From contig JAJYDQ010000008.1 of the NCBI GenBank assembly GCA_021777225.1, positions 1-64,000 of the forward strand: a stretch of 64,000 nucleotides of DNA, written 5' to 3'. Made by a program: the position numbers and the translations under genes. The notes under the pieces are model-generated. The model had not been told where the DNA came from. It saw only the letters and a program-made list of their open reading frames with translations, and did no database searches. This stretch comes from Deltaproteobacteria bacterium (GTDB lineage: Bacteria > Desulfobacterota > Desulfomonilia > Desulfomonilales > Desulfomonilaceae). Within the stretch, counting starts at the first letter, position 1, and the number at the start of each line of letters is the position of its first letter. Shown here one piece after another: positions 54,151 to 63,184 of this stretch.

Positions 54151-54498
54151 TCAATTCGTAACTTTGTCGCAACTGTTACAAATTTCGTGACATCCTATCC
54201 CAACTCCCTTCACACCCCTCATGAGTTCCGATTCTAGCGTATAACCTGAACCCAAAGTCGAGTGAGTGTAGCCGATCCGTATGGGTTCTAGTCTTTCAAA
54301 AAGCGATTTTTCGATAACGAATGTCACGCCTCTCTCAGTGAAAACTTCGTCATCTTCTTTCTGCGCATCCAGAGCCATGATGAGATGAGGACCTCTCCAT
54401 CCGTTTTCGTTCATCAAGACTCTGATCGCCTGAGGCGCTTGCTGTTCTGCCAAAAATTGTTTGATCTTTTCCATTGCTTCTTCACTTACTTCAAACAT
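54151..54498 (-). CDS. IscA/HesB-like protein
   Basis: A 115-residue member of the HesB/IscA fold: FEVSEEAMEKIKQFLAEQQA and IRVLMNENGWRGPHLIMALD at the N-terminus. The C-terminus GIGCHEICNSC has three Cys but not the standard A-type pattern (C...CGCG). It lacks the mid-protein Cys of classical scaffolds. This is the divergent type common in deltaproteobacteria, of unclear role in iron-sulphur chemistry. The ATG follows AAAGGAG. Confidence 0.82.
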   Translation of the reverse strand: MFEVSEEAMEKIKQFLAEQQAPQAIRVLMNENGWRGPHLIMALDAQKEDDEVFTERGVTFVIEKSLFERLEPIRIGYTHSTLGSGYTLESELMRGVKGVGIGCHEICNSCDKVTN

Positions 54499-54892
54499 AT
54501 GGAACTCCTTTCAGTAGATTTACCATTCCGTTTCCGCCAATCGATCATCGAGATCCGTTACTGCTAAGCAAGTATGAAATGGGGCAGAATTGCGGATCAA
54601 AAAAACAACACCTTTTATGTCTCGGTTTGTCTGATACAGCATTCATAGTAACCAAAAGCCGTACGACATGAGACAGCTTCTGACTACGGTTCGTGAGGTC
54701 CTCGACAAAGATCTTCCCGAATCTGTTGATACCCAGAAGGGGCGGCAGTAGGTCCCATGGAGAATTATTGAATATGGACCCAAAAATTAGAGTCCATGAC
54801 CTATTTTTTTAGATACCAAGAAAAACGAATTCCTGTGACCCGTTTTTGAAATGCGATTCGACGGTTATGAGGCGCTCCTGTTGCGAGTAATC
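54499..54892 (+). other. Spacer of about 400 bp with no supported gene
   Basis: Nothing in this stretch has good coding evidence. A 27-codon ORF (54669-54752) reads RQLLTTVREVLDKDLPESVD, loosely like a piece of a restriction or helicase subunit, too short to assign. A seven-T run sits near 54805. Confidence 0.4.
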
Positions 54893-55207
54893 CTATCGCT
54901 TTTCGTAGATTTGATCATGAGGGCCAAGCTCTACGAATTTGACCGTTGGGTCATCGCAATTTCAACAATCATGACAGAGGACAATCCTGTCATCCCCTTT
55001 TCGCCTGCAAATCAGACAGTAGAGGTAAATGATGAGAAAGTTTTTCTTCACCAGGGCGCTGTAATACCCACGGAAATTTGCCTTCAGCGGTTCGCCGATT
55101 GCAATCGGATTAGCAAGAATCATGTCCACTTTCTTCCGAACTGAGTTCTTCAACGCCGCATGTTTTTTTAGCGATTTAACAAAGTCGTCACTGAACAAGG
55201 CGATCAT
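54893..55207 (-). pseudogene. RelE/ParE-family toxin with in-frame TGA
   Basis: The open part (54962-55207, 81 codons) has DDFVKSLKKHAALKNSVRKK, NPIAIGEPLKANFRGYYSA, VKKNFLIIYLYCLICRRKGD and DRIVLCHDC, a complete RelE-like core up to TGA at 54962-54964. Beyond it the same frame continues with NCDDPTVKFVELGPHDQIY and ends at TAG 54893-54895. That tail is what I expect at the C-terminus of this family (CxDCxxxTIKFVxLGPHDxAY). The TGA thus truncates by about 24 residues, or is read through. Coupled to the antitoxin gene by overlap. Confidence 0.72.
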
Positions 55208-55458
55208 CAGAAAACCTCATCGTAAGTGGACCATTTCGTTTCTCCGGATTGAATCCTGTTCATGGTCTCCATAAGGCTATCTCTAAATCCTGGATCGTCG
55301 AGGAAAATTTTCATAGGATCGTCTTCATTGACTCGCTTTAGATTCAAAATGAACTGTGTAAAGATTTCCGAGACTGTAGTTCTTTGTCTTGTAGCGTAAA
55401 TCTTCGCATATTCGATAAGGTCTTGATCCATAGTAATATTGATCTTTTTTTTGGGCAT
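55207..55458 (-). CDS. Antitoxin of the RelE-type toxin
   Basis: An 83-residue protein: MPKKKINITMDQDLIEYAKI and RQRTTVSEIFTQFILNLK form a ribbon-helix-helix-like N-terminus that would bind DNA. The acidic C-terminus (DDPMKIFLDDPGFRD, ETKWSTYDEVF) would wrap the toxin. ATG 55458 has AGGAGG upstream; the longer frame to 55575 has no support. It precedes and overlaps the toxin gene. It probably represses its own promoter, as is usual in the family. Confidence 0.75.
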   Translation of the reverse strand: MPKKKINITMDQDLIEYAKIYATRQRTTVSEIFTQFILNLKRVNEDDPMKIFLDDPGFRDSLMETMNRIQSGETKWSTYDEVF

Positions 55459-55898
55459 CTCGATTTGCGCCTCCTGGGAATATACATCTAATATACGCCT
55501 GATGTGTGTCCTGATCAAGGGTGCAAGCATGTAGAGACAAAATAACTTGAAAACTTGTTTGACCATATGGCTCAACTTTGAACAATTCGTCCTGCAATCC
55601 TCATGCTATGAGATCAGCGAGAAAGTAGTTCAGGGGGTCGAAAGACTTCACATTCCCGAATTCAATGATTGAAGCGGCTCATTCCTAATTTTCTTAAATG
55701 CAGCCAAGCCTTTGATGGTTTCTCCAGATTTGCTCTTGGCCAATCGCAAATCATAGAGCTTTTGCAAATTCTGACTAAGGGGCTACGAATTTTGGAGCTA
55801 AACAAGTCACGGTCATTGACAGCTCCAACTTTCTGGTCAGACATTACAATATAGGTAATCGATGTGGTTTGGTTTCACTCGGCACAGCCGACACAGAT
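55459..55898 (-). other. Decayed coding fragments between antitoxin and the CMD gene
   Basis: On the minus strand two stop-bounded reading frames look protein-like without starts. One (about 55665-55795) reads QNLQKLYDLRLAKSKSGETI and GLAAFKKIRNEPLQSL. Another (about 55605-55675) reads EFGNVKSFDPLNYFLADLIA to a TGA. They are adjacent and in different frames, so they may be parts of one or two disrupted small genes. I cannot name a family. Confidence 0.4.
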
Positions 55899-56459
55899 TC
55901 AAAACGGCGCCTTCGGTAACCCTTCCTCGATCTGGATGTCAAAAGCGGTAGTCATGTATCCCATGATAGTGTACAGACCACAGATGGCGACGATCTCTAC
56001 TAGGCCAGACACGCCATAAGCGAGCACGAATCTCTGCTGCACATCTGCCGGGATTGATTTCTTAGAGATAATTGCATCGACGGCCTCAATTGCTGCCTGG
56101 GAGGCGTCAGGCAACATTTTAGGCGCCTCACCCGCGGTCAGGGCGTCCATCACCTCTGGGCTGATTCCGGCCAGTTTGGCCGGGTGCTGATGATGGGACC
56201 ATTCGTATTGAAACCTCTGCTTGGACGCAAAGCGCAGGATCACAAGTTCTCGTAAATCGTCGGGGAGCGACCCATGGAACCTCAGATGTTCGCCTAGGGC
56301 GCCTACTTTCTCAGCCACACCTGGATTGTTGAACATGCGCGCATAGACATCGCCGAGATGAGAGCGGCCCTCGGCATGAGCGCGCACGGACGCCATATGA
56401 TCGAACAATTCACGGTCCTTGCCAGTTAACATATTGGTAGGGTCAGGGATCTCGGCCAT
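55899..56459 (-). CDS. Carboxymuconolactone decarboxylase-like protein
   Basis: A 186-residue all-helical protein of the CMD/AhpD-like superfamily: VGALGEHLRFHGSLPDDLRE, LVILRFASKQRFQYEWSHHQ and HPAKLAGISPEVMDALTAG. It has no CxxC motif of AhpD, but has ExxxH (EWSHH) in its place, as in the CMD branch. TGATG overlap with the upstream ThDP-enzyme gene means coupled translation, suggesting its substrate is related to that enzyme's product. ATG 56459 is chosen over GTG 56462. Confidence 0.85.
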   Translation of the reverse strand: MAEIPDPTNMLTGKDRELFDHMASVRAHAEGRSHLGDVYARMFNNPGVAEKVGALGEHLRFHGSLPDDLRELVILRFASKQRFQYEWSHHQHPAKLAGISPEVMDALTAGEAPKMLPDASQAAIEAVDAIISKKSIPADVQQRFVLAYGVSGLVEIVAICGLYTIMGYMTTAFDIQIEEGLPKAPF

Positions 56460-58168
56460 CACTCGTTATCCTCCCATTCTTTCTGGCGTTCTCGCCAGGC
56501 GCTTACCGGAGTTGGATAAGTCTTGTCAATACGAAGATCCAAGAGGTAGGGACCCGGAGCGCTGAGTCCCCGTTTTACCGCCTCTGCAATGCCTTCGGGA
56601 CGTTCGACCCTCTCTCCGTCACCCCCCATCGATTTGGCGAAAGAGACCCAGTCAATGTCGGGAATATCGGTGAGACGCTCTGGGCCTGGACCCATCTTTG
56701 AAGCGCGAAAATAAATATTGCCGTATGCCTGGTTGTTCATGAGAGCGATGATGAGAGGAATCTTTTCGCGCGCTGCAGTGTGCAGCTCCATGCCATGCAT
56801 CAGCATACATCCGTCCCCCGTGGCGACCATGAGCGGGCGCTCGGGCTGAGCCATTTTCGCACCGATGCCGAGTGGAATTGCGCCGCCCATTGGTCCAAGG
56901 TTGGTCAGTGAGAAGTGGGTTCCAGGATGGCATGCCTCCCAATACTCGGCGAACCAGGCTCGGTGGGCGCCAGAATCGACACAGAGCACGCCATTGTCGG
57001 GGAATGCAGATCTAAGTTCTCCCACCACTCGAGCGGGATGCATAGGCATTGCGTCGCTCTCCCTGTCTTGGCTATTGTAGTAGCGAGGACCTAATGCGCG
57101 AATCTTGCGAATAAACTCTAACCTGCTCTCACATCCGGCCTCCAGTTCCGATACATCCTGGAGTTCTGCCAGTGCTTTGAGCATCGAAGCTGGATCAGCA
57201 ACAATCGGAACATCAGCGCTCCAAGTCCTACCGATGAGCAGCGGGTCGGCGTCGACCTGAATCAGCGCCTTGGATGGCAGCATTTTCGGATCCCATTGCA
57301 TCGTGTCGCGCTGAGACAAGTCGGAACCGATAACGAGCAAGACCTCCACATCATTCGAGCAGATTGCATCGATCGCCCAACGCGATCCGCCATATCCGAA
57401 CACGCCTAGTGCCAGCGGATGACTTTCCGGCATCACACCCTTGCCCGAAAGGGTAGTGGCCACAGGGACATCAAATCGCTCAGCAAACTGGAGAAGCATC
57501 TGCGCTCCGTTTCCCTTTATGCCGGGGCCGGCGAGTACAACAATGTTTCTAGTCTTCGAGTTATTAAGTAGACCGACCGCCATCGCAAACGCTTGTTCGT
57601 CGATGAATTGCGCTGACAACAGCGATGCTGGAATCGGCTGCCATTCGTCACCGATTTCCGTTTTCTGCACATCGACGGGTACCGATAGATGAACGGGCGC
57701 CCGCCTTGTAAAGGCGTATGTTATGGCATGCCTGAGATGACGCGGCACAACCGCTGATGATGACATTGACAAAGACAATCCTGTCACGCGCCGAAGAATA
57801 TCAATATCATCGATCCCAGCTTGGGATGCGTCCTGAAAGCCACCCATTCCTTCCCAACTGCGCGCGACTTCGCCACTGACAGCGAGGACAGAACTGCGGT
57901 CTGTGCTGGCAGCGGCTAGCGCTGTAGTCATATTGAGAATACCTGGGCCACCAATTCCGAAACACACCCCGAGACGGCCTGAAGCTCGAGAGTAACCGTC
58001 AGCCATATAAGCCGCTCCTCCCTCGAAGGCTGCGACGACCGCTTTTAGCCCCCTGGTTTCGGACAAAGCCGGCATGAAATTGTCATTCAGGCCGCCTAGC
58101 CCAATAAATACGTGGCTGACTCCCTGCTCCAAAAGAGCGTTGATTATGTAATCAGTTGTCTTTGCCAT
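56459..58168 (-). CDS. Thiamine diphosphate-dependent enzyme, acetolactate synthase-like
   Basis: A 569-residue three-domain ThDP enzyme. The N-domain carries the activating Glu in VVAAFEGGAAYMADGYSRAS and GGPGILNMTTALAAA. The middle domain binds nucleotide (VVLAGPGIKGNGAQMLLQF). The C-domain has the ThDP motif GDGCMLMHGMELHTAAREK to MNNQAYGNI. It could be an acetolactate synthase, a 2-oxoacid decarboxylase or an oxalyl-CoA-type lyase. No ilvN or ilvC is nearby and the partner is a CMD-like gene, so a catabolic role is more likely than valine synthesis. AGGAGG precedes the ATG. Confidence 0.87.
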   Translation of the reverse strand: MAKTTDYIINALLEQGVSHVFIGLGGLNDNFMPALSETRGLKAVVAAFEGGAAYMADGYSRASGRLGVCFGIGGPGILNMTTALAAASTDRSSVLAVSGEVARSWEGMGGFQDASQAGIDDIDILRRVTGLSLSMSSSAVVPRHLRHAITYAFTRRAPVHLSVPVDVQKTEIGDEWQPIPASLLSAQFIDEQAFAMAVGLLNNSKTRNIVVLAGPGIKGNGAQMLLQFAERFDVPVATTLSGKGVMPESHPLALGVFGYGGSRWAIDAICSNDVEVLLVIGSDLSQRDTMQWDPKMLPSKALIQVDADPLLIGRTWSADVPIVADPASMLKALAELQDVSELEAGCESRLEFIRKIRALGPRYYNSQDRESDAMPMHPARVVGELRSAFPDNGVLCVDSGAHRAWFAEYWEACHPGTHFSLTNLGPMGGAIPLGIGAKMAQPERPLMVATGDGCMLMHGMELHTAAREKIPLIIALMNNQAYGNIYFRASKMGPGPERLTDIPDIDWVSFAKSMGGDGERVERPEGIAEAVKRGLSAPGPYLLDLRIDKTYPTPVSAWRERQKEWEDNE

Positions 58169-59068
58169 GCTGCCTCCTCGGACAATGTCCAGCTCATCGT
58201 GCCTTGTACCAGAACACTAGCGCCATATGGGATCGCTCGATCGAAATGACCGATAAAAGGCGATTTGCAAACCAGGCGATATTCATAGCGAATGCTTTTA
58301 AGGAATGTTTCCCGCATACTGAGGCTATCGCTGACACAGACAACACCGAACCTCTTTAGCATTGTCATGCGGAAAGCGAAGCTGCGACAAAATCTGTTAG
58401 CATAATTTTTTCAAATTAACATTACTATAGAACCTCCATCTGGAATCAAACTATACCTTCCCGCCATATCGTGAAGCCACTTGGATCCAATATGATAGTG
58501 AAAGTTCTCAATGTAAAATTTGGGCTTAGATTTTAACCCCGATAATTTAATGAACGGTGTTGAGTGACCATTTTCGCGACTTTTTTGACACTCTAAGTGG
58601 ACGCAAACAGAGACTGTTTAAAAGATTCAACCGATTTCAGGGAAATCCTGGGTCTTTGAGAAGCGTCCTGGAATCTTTCGCTTAGGACCCATTTCCATCG
58701 CGCAGCACTATAGTAATATTGGTAGCCCAGGTAGGTGTACGCAAAAACGTGAATCATACGAGACTGAATAGTCTCGAAATCCAGCCAACCTGCCGCCATC
58801 TATTATGTGAACCAATCACGTCGCTTGCATTTTCTCTGTCATGCCACATGCAATACAACTCGATTAAACGCTCTGAGGATTGGCATGTGTCACGCCAACG
58901 GCGTTTTGGTTTCTTCCTCGCCCAGCTCTGGGCGTAGAGCCCTTGTTTGAAATCGCTGCGGACTTAAGACTTCTTTTGAAAGCCTGTTTTCCTGATGGCC
59001 AATTCTCTTTTTGCTATGCCCCTACCGCGCCGGTATGGTCGAGACACAATTGAAAACGCCTCTGCGGG

Positions 59069-59150
59069 CACGCCTATTGCCCGGCACGGAACATGCCATA
59101 CGATTTATCATAATTGCATGGAACGTGACGGAGCGTTTGCAATAGGCGTG
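59069..59150. repeat. 12-bp inverted repeat
   Basis: CACGCCTATTGC (59069-59080) and its exact reverse complement GCAATAGGCGTG (59139-59150), 58 bp apart. No U-tract follows, so it is not a terminator. It may be a remnant of a mobile element or protein-binding site. Confidence 0.45.
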
Positions 59151-59534
59151 ATAAGGCTCTTAACCCAAGGGACTACGCCGAGAGTTGACGGGGAGTAAGT
59201 AGAAGCTGCTGGCGGCACGGTATTTGATTGACAGCATGACACATGTGAACCCTAATTCTGTATTATCTCAACGGCACGTCAGGTTTCATGGTGGAAAATT
59301 CAAATACCGTGATTGGCAAAATGTTTTGTTGGATGGGGCCACATCGCAGATAGATTAGAGAAATTTGAGATTCGCCCATGGGAGTCAGATAACCGGGCTC
59401 GTCCAGGAAAGACATCTTTACGTCTTCGGCTGCATTAGCCAGTTTTTGTGCTGCAAACTTTTTCGCACTGCAGCAAGGGTGCAGCAAAAGATATTTTTGG
59501 AAAGCTTGGTGGGTAGATAACCTGTTGATGTTAT

Positions 59535-59580
59535 TGGCACGCCCGGCAGGATTCGAACCTGTTACCTACGGATTAGAAGT
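59535..59580 (-). other. 3' half of tRNA-Arg(UCU): probable attachment-site scar
   Basis: The minus strand reads from the anticodon loop (ACTTCTAATCC) through the T-arm (CAGGTTCGAATCCTG) to CCGGGCGTG and CCA, matching the 3' half of bacterial tRNA-Arg(TCT). No 5' half is present: upstream sequence does not form acceptor, D-arm or the 5' anticodon stem. Half-tRNAs broken at the anticodon loop are typical duplicates left by tyrosine-recombinase integration. Orientation implies that the inserted DNA lies at higher coordinates, with the intact tRNA beyond 64 kb. Confidence 0.75.
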
Positions 59581-60236
59581 TATGGGAACATCTTGAAATA
59601 ATAAATGAAATAGGGAAGGGAGGGCATTTAGAGGGCGAATTAAATTGTCAATCATTCCAACATATTACAGGGCTAGTCAGTCTTCTTTGCTATCTCTTTA
59701 AAGTGATATATAACCACATGCATGTATCAAGTTGAGTTCTTAAAACTTCTATGGTCCAATATTTCTAGAACAGCGCTAATGTCGCCTGCGACTTGATATA
59801 TATTGGCGGCAGATGTGTCTGATACTGTGAAGACTAATTTCTTTCTCACTGCTCCGAAATCATACAATTTGAGAGAAATTAATATTTTTTATGGTTCTGA
59901 TTTTTATTCGTATTCCTACAACAAAATATCTTGTTGGAAGGATAGTCAGCTAAATCAAAGCTGATGGTCTTTACGTTAGGACGAACTTTCCGAGACGGAG
60001 GCATGACAAGCTTTTGAGGCGGGAGCAACTAACTGAATCCACATTAGAATACTATCCGAGCTATTTTTGACAAATGTTTCTTCCAATAAGGAGGTTTGTT
60101 CATTAGAAGCCCACATGCCTCTTGTCGTGTTATAATCATAATCCCCAAAAATGAAATTATTATGCCTCTTGGACCTGGATGTCTGGTCTCTCAGCTTACA
60201 CTTATTGGGCATCTCAGCAATGAAAGAGAATCAAGC

Positions 60237-62051
60237 TTAGAAGTTTACATCAACAGATACCCGGGCACCAAAAATCGGGTCAATTTCTCGATTAGGATTT
60301 ATTCCCCAGAGGTTGTTAGCATCCGGATAATCCCAATGAAATTGTCTCCTATCCACACATGCGTATTTAAACCAGCCGCCGGGCTTCCAATAAGCCACCC
60401 TGGCTGTTAACTTGTATCCTTCGATGAGCTTCCAATCGACGCCACCACCGATTTCGTAGCCAAGGTCTCGCTCCAGAATGTTTGGAGCCCCAATAGCGAA
60501 CGAAATGTCCACCATATTGCCAATTGAGGGGCCGTTAGTAGGGAGGTTAGGGTCACTTCCACCGTATCTAGCGGCTCCACTGTTACCATATTGCAGAGCA
60601 GGATCGGTAATTGGGGAACCACTGAAATTTGTCGCTGGATCGGGTCGTATCCATCCCCATCCATACCCCTGAGAAACCCTGTTTGCGTACAAGAACGTGC
60701 CATATACATTTAGATTAGCCGCCACAGCGTAATCCAATCTTAGGCCATACGTGCTAGCGTCTGCTATGTAACCATGATTGGAAGAGCGAGTTATTGAATC
60801 GTTTCCCGATCCGTAGTTATAACCCAGCAACAAACTATACGGCAAATAAAGGTTTACACCGCCATTTGCGTTAAATCCGCTAGCAACGGTAGGCTGTCTG
60901 TCTATGAGTTTCCCACCGCGTCTGTCTGTACCTGGGTAATAGACCCAGAGCAAGCTTATCTTTGCAGGGCCAACCACGGCACCGCACTCGACCATACCCG
61001 CCCACAATTCCCAGTAACGCGTTTGAGGCAGTGGTGAACCCTGAGTTATTATAGCCGAATTCGGAGCAAGACCATTTTGTCGAAAGAATTCCTGATAAAA
61101 ACCGACTTCCGTATTGAAGAAGAATCTGCCGTCAAAATATTTCAAATTGGTAAATCCGAAAACCAGCGAGTCGTCTGTCGCGAACACAGGAGTTGTAGGG
61201 AAATGATTCAATGCAGGATCAGAGTTAGGTTCGTAAAGAAACGATTCCTGGCCCTTATGACCGTTGGAGTATTCAACATAGATTTCAGAACTAATTTTTC
61301 CGGCGTTATAAAATAGCCCAGCGGCGAGGTGAGGTTGCGCTGCCTCGCTCCTGTCTGTTGGCAGCGGATAATTTGAGGCAGCATCCGCAACGGGCCTACC
61401 CGGTCCCCATGGATAGTATTGCGCGACAAAAGAAAAAGGACCAAAGGGAACAGCCAGCACCACCGCCTCAGTTGTGTTTTCCAGAGAGTCGATAATCACG
61501 CCAAGACCGATAGTATTTGGCTGTTTCCCTATTTGTATACTGCCCCAGGGCAAGTTAACCTGGGCGTACCAGGTTTCCCAATAACCGGGAGAAAATGACG
61601 TACCAAGACCTGTAGACTGGCTATTCAAGTACCTGGAGGTGTTGATCTGGCCAAGCGCGGCATCAGATTGAAAAAGGGGATTCCATGACCCAATTCTGTA
61701 AGCTCCCTGGATTGAAAGGGCGTTATTCACCATCACCTTGGGATAAAAAAGCGTGTACATGTAGTTCGCCGCCACATCCGAACCTGTAGCCAGTCTATCA
61801 AAGTTAATTGCGTAGGTGGGGCTGGTAATTTCGTGACCAAGCCAACCGTTGCGAGCTGCCAGCCTCACGATGTCTTTCACTGAACTGTTGTCCTGATTGA
61901 ATGGACCGAGGAACCCTTGATCTCCCAATTGAGAGAATAGATAATACTCCCAGGCGTAAATCCCGGACAAAGAAAATTCCCATGCGTCGGCCTGAGAAAT
62001 TGACAGAAAGAACAACATCAAAATTAAACCGAAGCGCCGCATTTGACACAT
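60237..62051 (-). CDS. Outer-membrane beta-barrel porin-like protein
   Basis: A 604-residue protein with a signal peptide (MRRFGLILMLFFLSISQADA). The mature chain is rich in Tyr, Trp, Gly and alternating hydrophobic strands (SIQGAYRIGSWNPLFQS, LPWGSIQIGKQPNTIGLGV, AVAANLNVYGTFLYANR). It ends VSVDVNF; a final Phe is the usual outer-membrane insertion signal. No known porin family name fits securely; similar large barrels are frequent in sulfate reducers and syntrophs. Substrate unknown. It is isolated by about 200 bp from the next gene. Confidence 0.72.
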   Translation of the reverse strand: MCQMRRFGLILMLFFLSISQADAWEFSLSGIYAWEYYLFSQLGDQGFLGPFNQDNSSVKDIVRLAARNGWLGHEITSPTYAINFDRLATGSDVAANYMYTLFYPKVMVNNALSIQGAYRIGSWNPLFQSDAALGQINTSRYLNSQSTGLGTSFSPGYWETWYAQVNLPWGSIQIGKQPNTIGLGVIIDSLENTTEAVVLAVPFGPFSFVAQYYPWGPGRPVADAASNYPLPTDRSEAAQPHLAAGLFYNAGKISSEIYVEYSNGHKGQESFLYEPNSDPALNHFPTTPVFATDDSLVFGFTNLKYFDGRFFFNTEVGFYQEFFRQNGLAPNSAIITQGSPLPQTRYWELWAGMVECGAVVGPAKISLLWVYYPGTDRRGGKLIDRQPTVASGFNANGGVNLYLPYSLLLGYNYGSGNDSITRSSNHGYIADASTYGLRLDYAVAANLNVYGTFLYANRVSQGYGWGWIRPDPATNFSGSPITDPALQYGNSGAARYGGSDPNLPTNGPSIGNMVDISFAIGAPNILERDLGYEIGGGVDWKLIEGYKLTARVAYWKPGGWFKYACVDRRQFHWDYPDANNLWGINPNREIDPIFGARVSVDVNF

Positions 62052-62251
62052 ATTTTCACTCCCAACGCGTCATGTGAAATATTTCCGCTATCGGTAGATG
62101 AAATTCAAATTGAACTGTCTTTTTTGCGTCTCCGCCACGCCCTACCATTTGCTCAATTTCCATGACGGCCATTTTTCATAAAATTTTGCGATCGGCCGGA
62201 AGAACTCAAATTTCCTGCCTTCCGGCCTGGCCTCCAAATGATCAAGTCTTA

Positions 62252-63166
62252 TTACCCGGGGTCGCCGCCGAGGAACTCTGGACGCTCGAATAATGGGTCA
62301 GGGTACGTGTAAAAGCCCCGCCCCGACTTTCTTCCCAGCCAGCCCTTATCGATATAATCCCGTTTGAACATATCGGCGACTTGCTGGGCGACCGGGTCGC
62401 CTGATTCGTTGGCGGCGGCCTGGTTGACGTGCCAGACGGTGTCCAGCCCCACGAAGTCCATCAATCCGAAAGGTCCGAAGGTCATGCCGAGGTGAATCAT
62501 GACAGCCCGGTCTACGTCCTCCACGGACGCGACTTTGTCCACTAGGGCGATTTTTATCGCAGCATCGTTCATTCTCCCGACAATGGCGTTCGACACATAA
62601 CCTGGAAACTCTTTCTTCAAGACCAGCGGGACCTGCTTGATGGTTTTGGCGAAGGCCACCAGCAGTTCCACAGTTTCCGGCGAGGTCCCCGGGTGTGGCA
62701 TAATGTCGACCAGTGGGGCTCGAAAAGGGTCGAGGAAGTGCAGCGCCGCAAACTGGGCGGGTCGGCCCGTGGCCTTAGCATACATGGATGGAACCAACGT
62801 GGACGTATTGGTAGTGAAGATAGTTTTCGGCCCGCAGATCTGGTTGAACTGGCCAAAGATTTTCGCCTTAAGATCCACGGCTTCAGGTGCCGATTCGCTC
62901 AGCAGATCCGCGTCGGCCCCGTCTTCCGGCTGGCAAGTATAGTGTATCCGTGATAGGGCGGCCTCCGAGTCCCGGGGCGTCATTTTTTGTTGCGCTACCA
63001 GTTCCTCTGCTAAAGCCGGTATTTTTACCCGCGCGTTCTCCAGGGACTTGGCCAACGGATCATAAGCCACCACCTCGTAGCCATATCTGGCGCACTGAAG
63101 GGCAATTTTCTGTCCCATTGTGCCGGTGCCTACCACGAGGATCTTACGGATATCATCGACTTTCAT
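62252..63166 (-). CDS. 3-hydroxyacyl-CoA dehydrogenase
   Basis: Oxidises 3-hydroxyacyl-CoA to 3-oxoacyl-CoA with NAD. The 304-residue product has the Rossmann loop VVGTGTMGQKIALQCARYGY, ESAPEAVDLKAKIFGQF, TNTSTLVPSMYA, and the catalytic His in ALHFLDPFRAPLVDI. A C-terminal helical domain has FPGYVSNAIVGRMNDAAIKI and SGRGFYTYPDP. It has an AAGGAGG ribosome site. GC content is visibly higher than in most of the window. The gene follows the acetoacetate decarboxylase-like gene by 18 bp. Confidence 0.92.
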   Translation of the reverse strand: MKVDDIRKILVVGTGTMGQKIALQCARYGYEVVAYDPLAKSLENARVKIPALAEELVAQQKMTPRDSEAALSRIHYTCQPEDGADADLLSESAPEAVDLKAKIFGQFNQICGPKTIFTTNTSTLVPSMYAKATGRPAQFAALHFLDPFRAPLVDIMPHPGTSPETVELLVAFAKTIKQVPLVLKKEFPGYVSNAIVGRMNDAAIKIALVDKVASVEDVDRAVMIHLGMTFGPFGLMDFVGLDTVWHVNQAAANESGDPVAQQVADMFKRDYIDKGWLGRKSGRGFYTYPDPLFERPEFLGGDPG

Positions 63167-63184
63167 AATCAGCCTCCTTAAGGG

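Larger units (their letters stand above)
58169..60236. other. About 2 kb without convincing genes; island-junction remnant
   Basis: The short ORFs here (all under 80 codons) lack ribosome sites and family resemblance. Supported content is limited to the tRNA-Arg 3' fragment (59535-59580) and one 12-bp inverted repeat (59069-59150). The 59600-59980 part is AT-rich. Loss of coding signal plus a tRNA fragment suggests decayed mobile DNA. Confidence 0.55.

Noticed and set aside
54151-54498. Selenoprotein version of the HesB-like protein
   Set aside because: The C-terminal motif uses Cys codons throughout and ends at TAA; there is no in-frame TGA.
54851-55144. 97-codon plus-strand ORF
   Set aside because: It is the reverse of the RelE-type toxin region, whose motifs are clear on the minus strand.
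58593-58799. 68-codon minus-strand ORF rich in Tyr and Trp
   Set aside because: Starts directly after a stop without a ribosome site; no repeated aromatic run followed by a terminator, so neither a gene nor a leader can be supported.
59263-59487. 74-codon minus-strand ORF near the tRNA-Arg fragment, considered as an integrase remnant
   Set aside because: No tyrosine-recombinase active-site residues (R..HxxR..Y) are visible.
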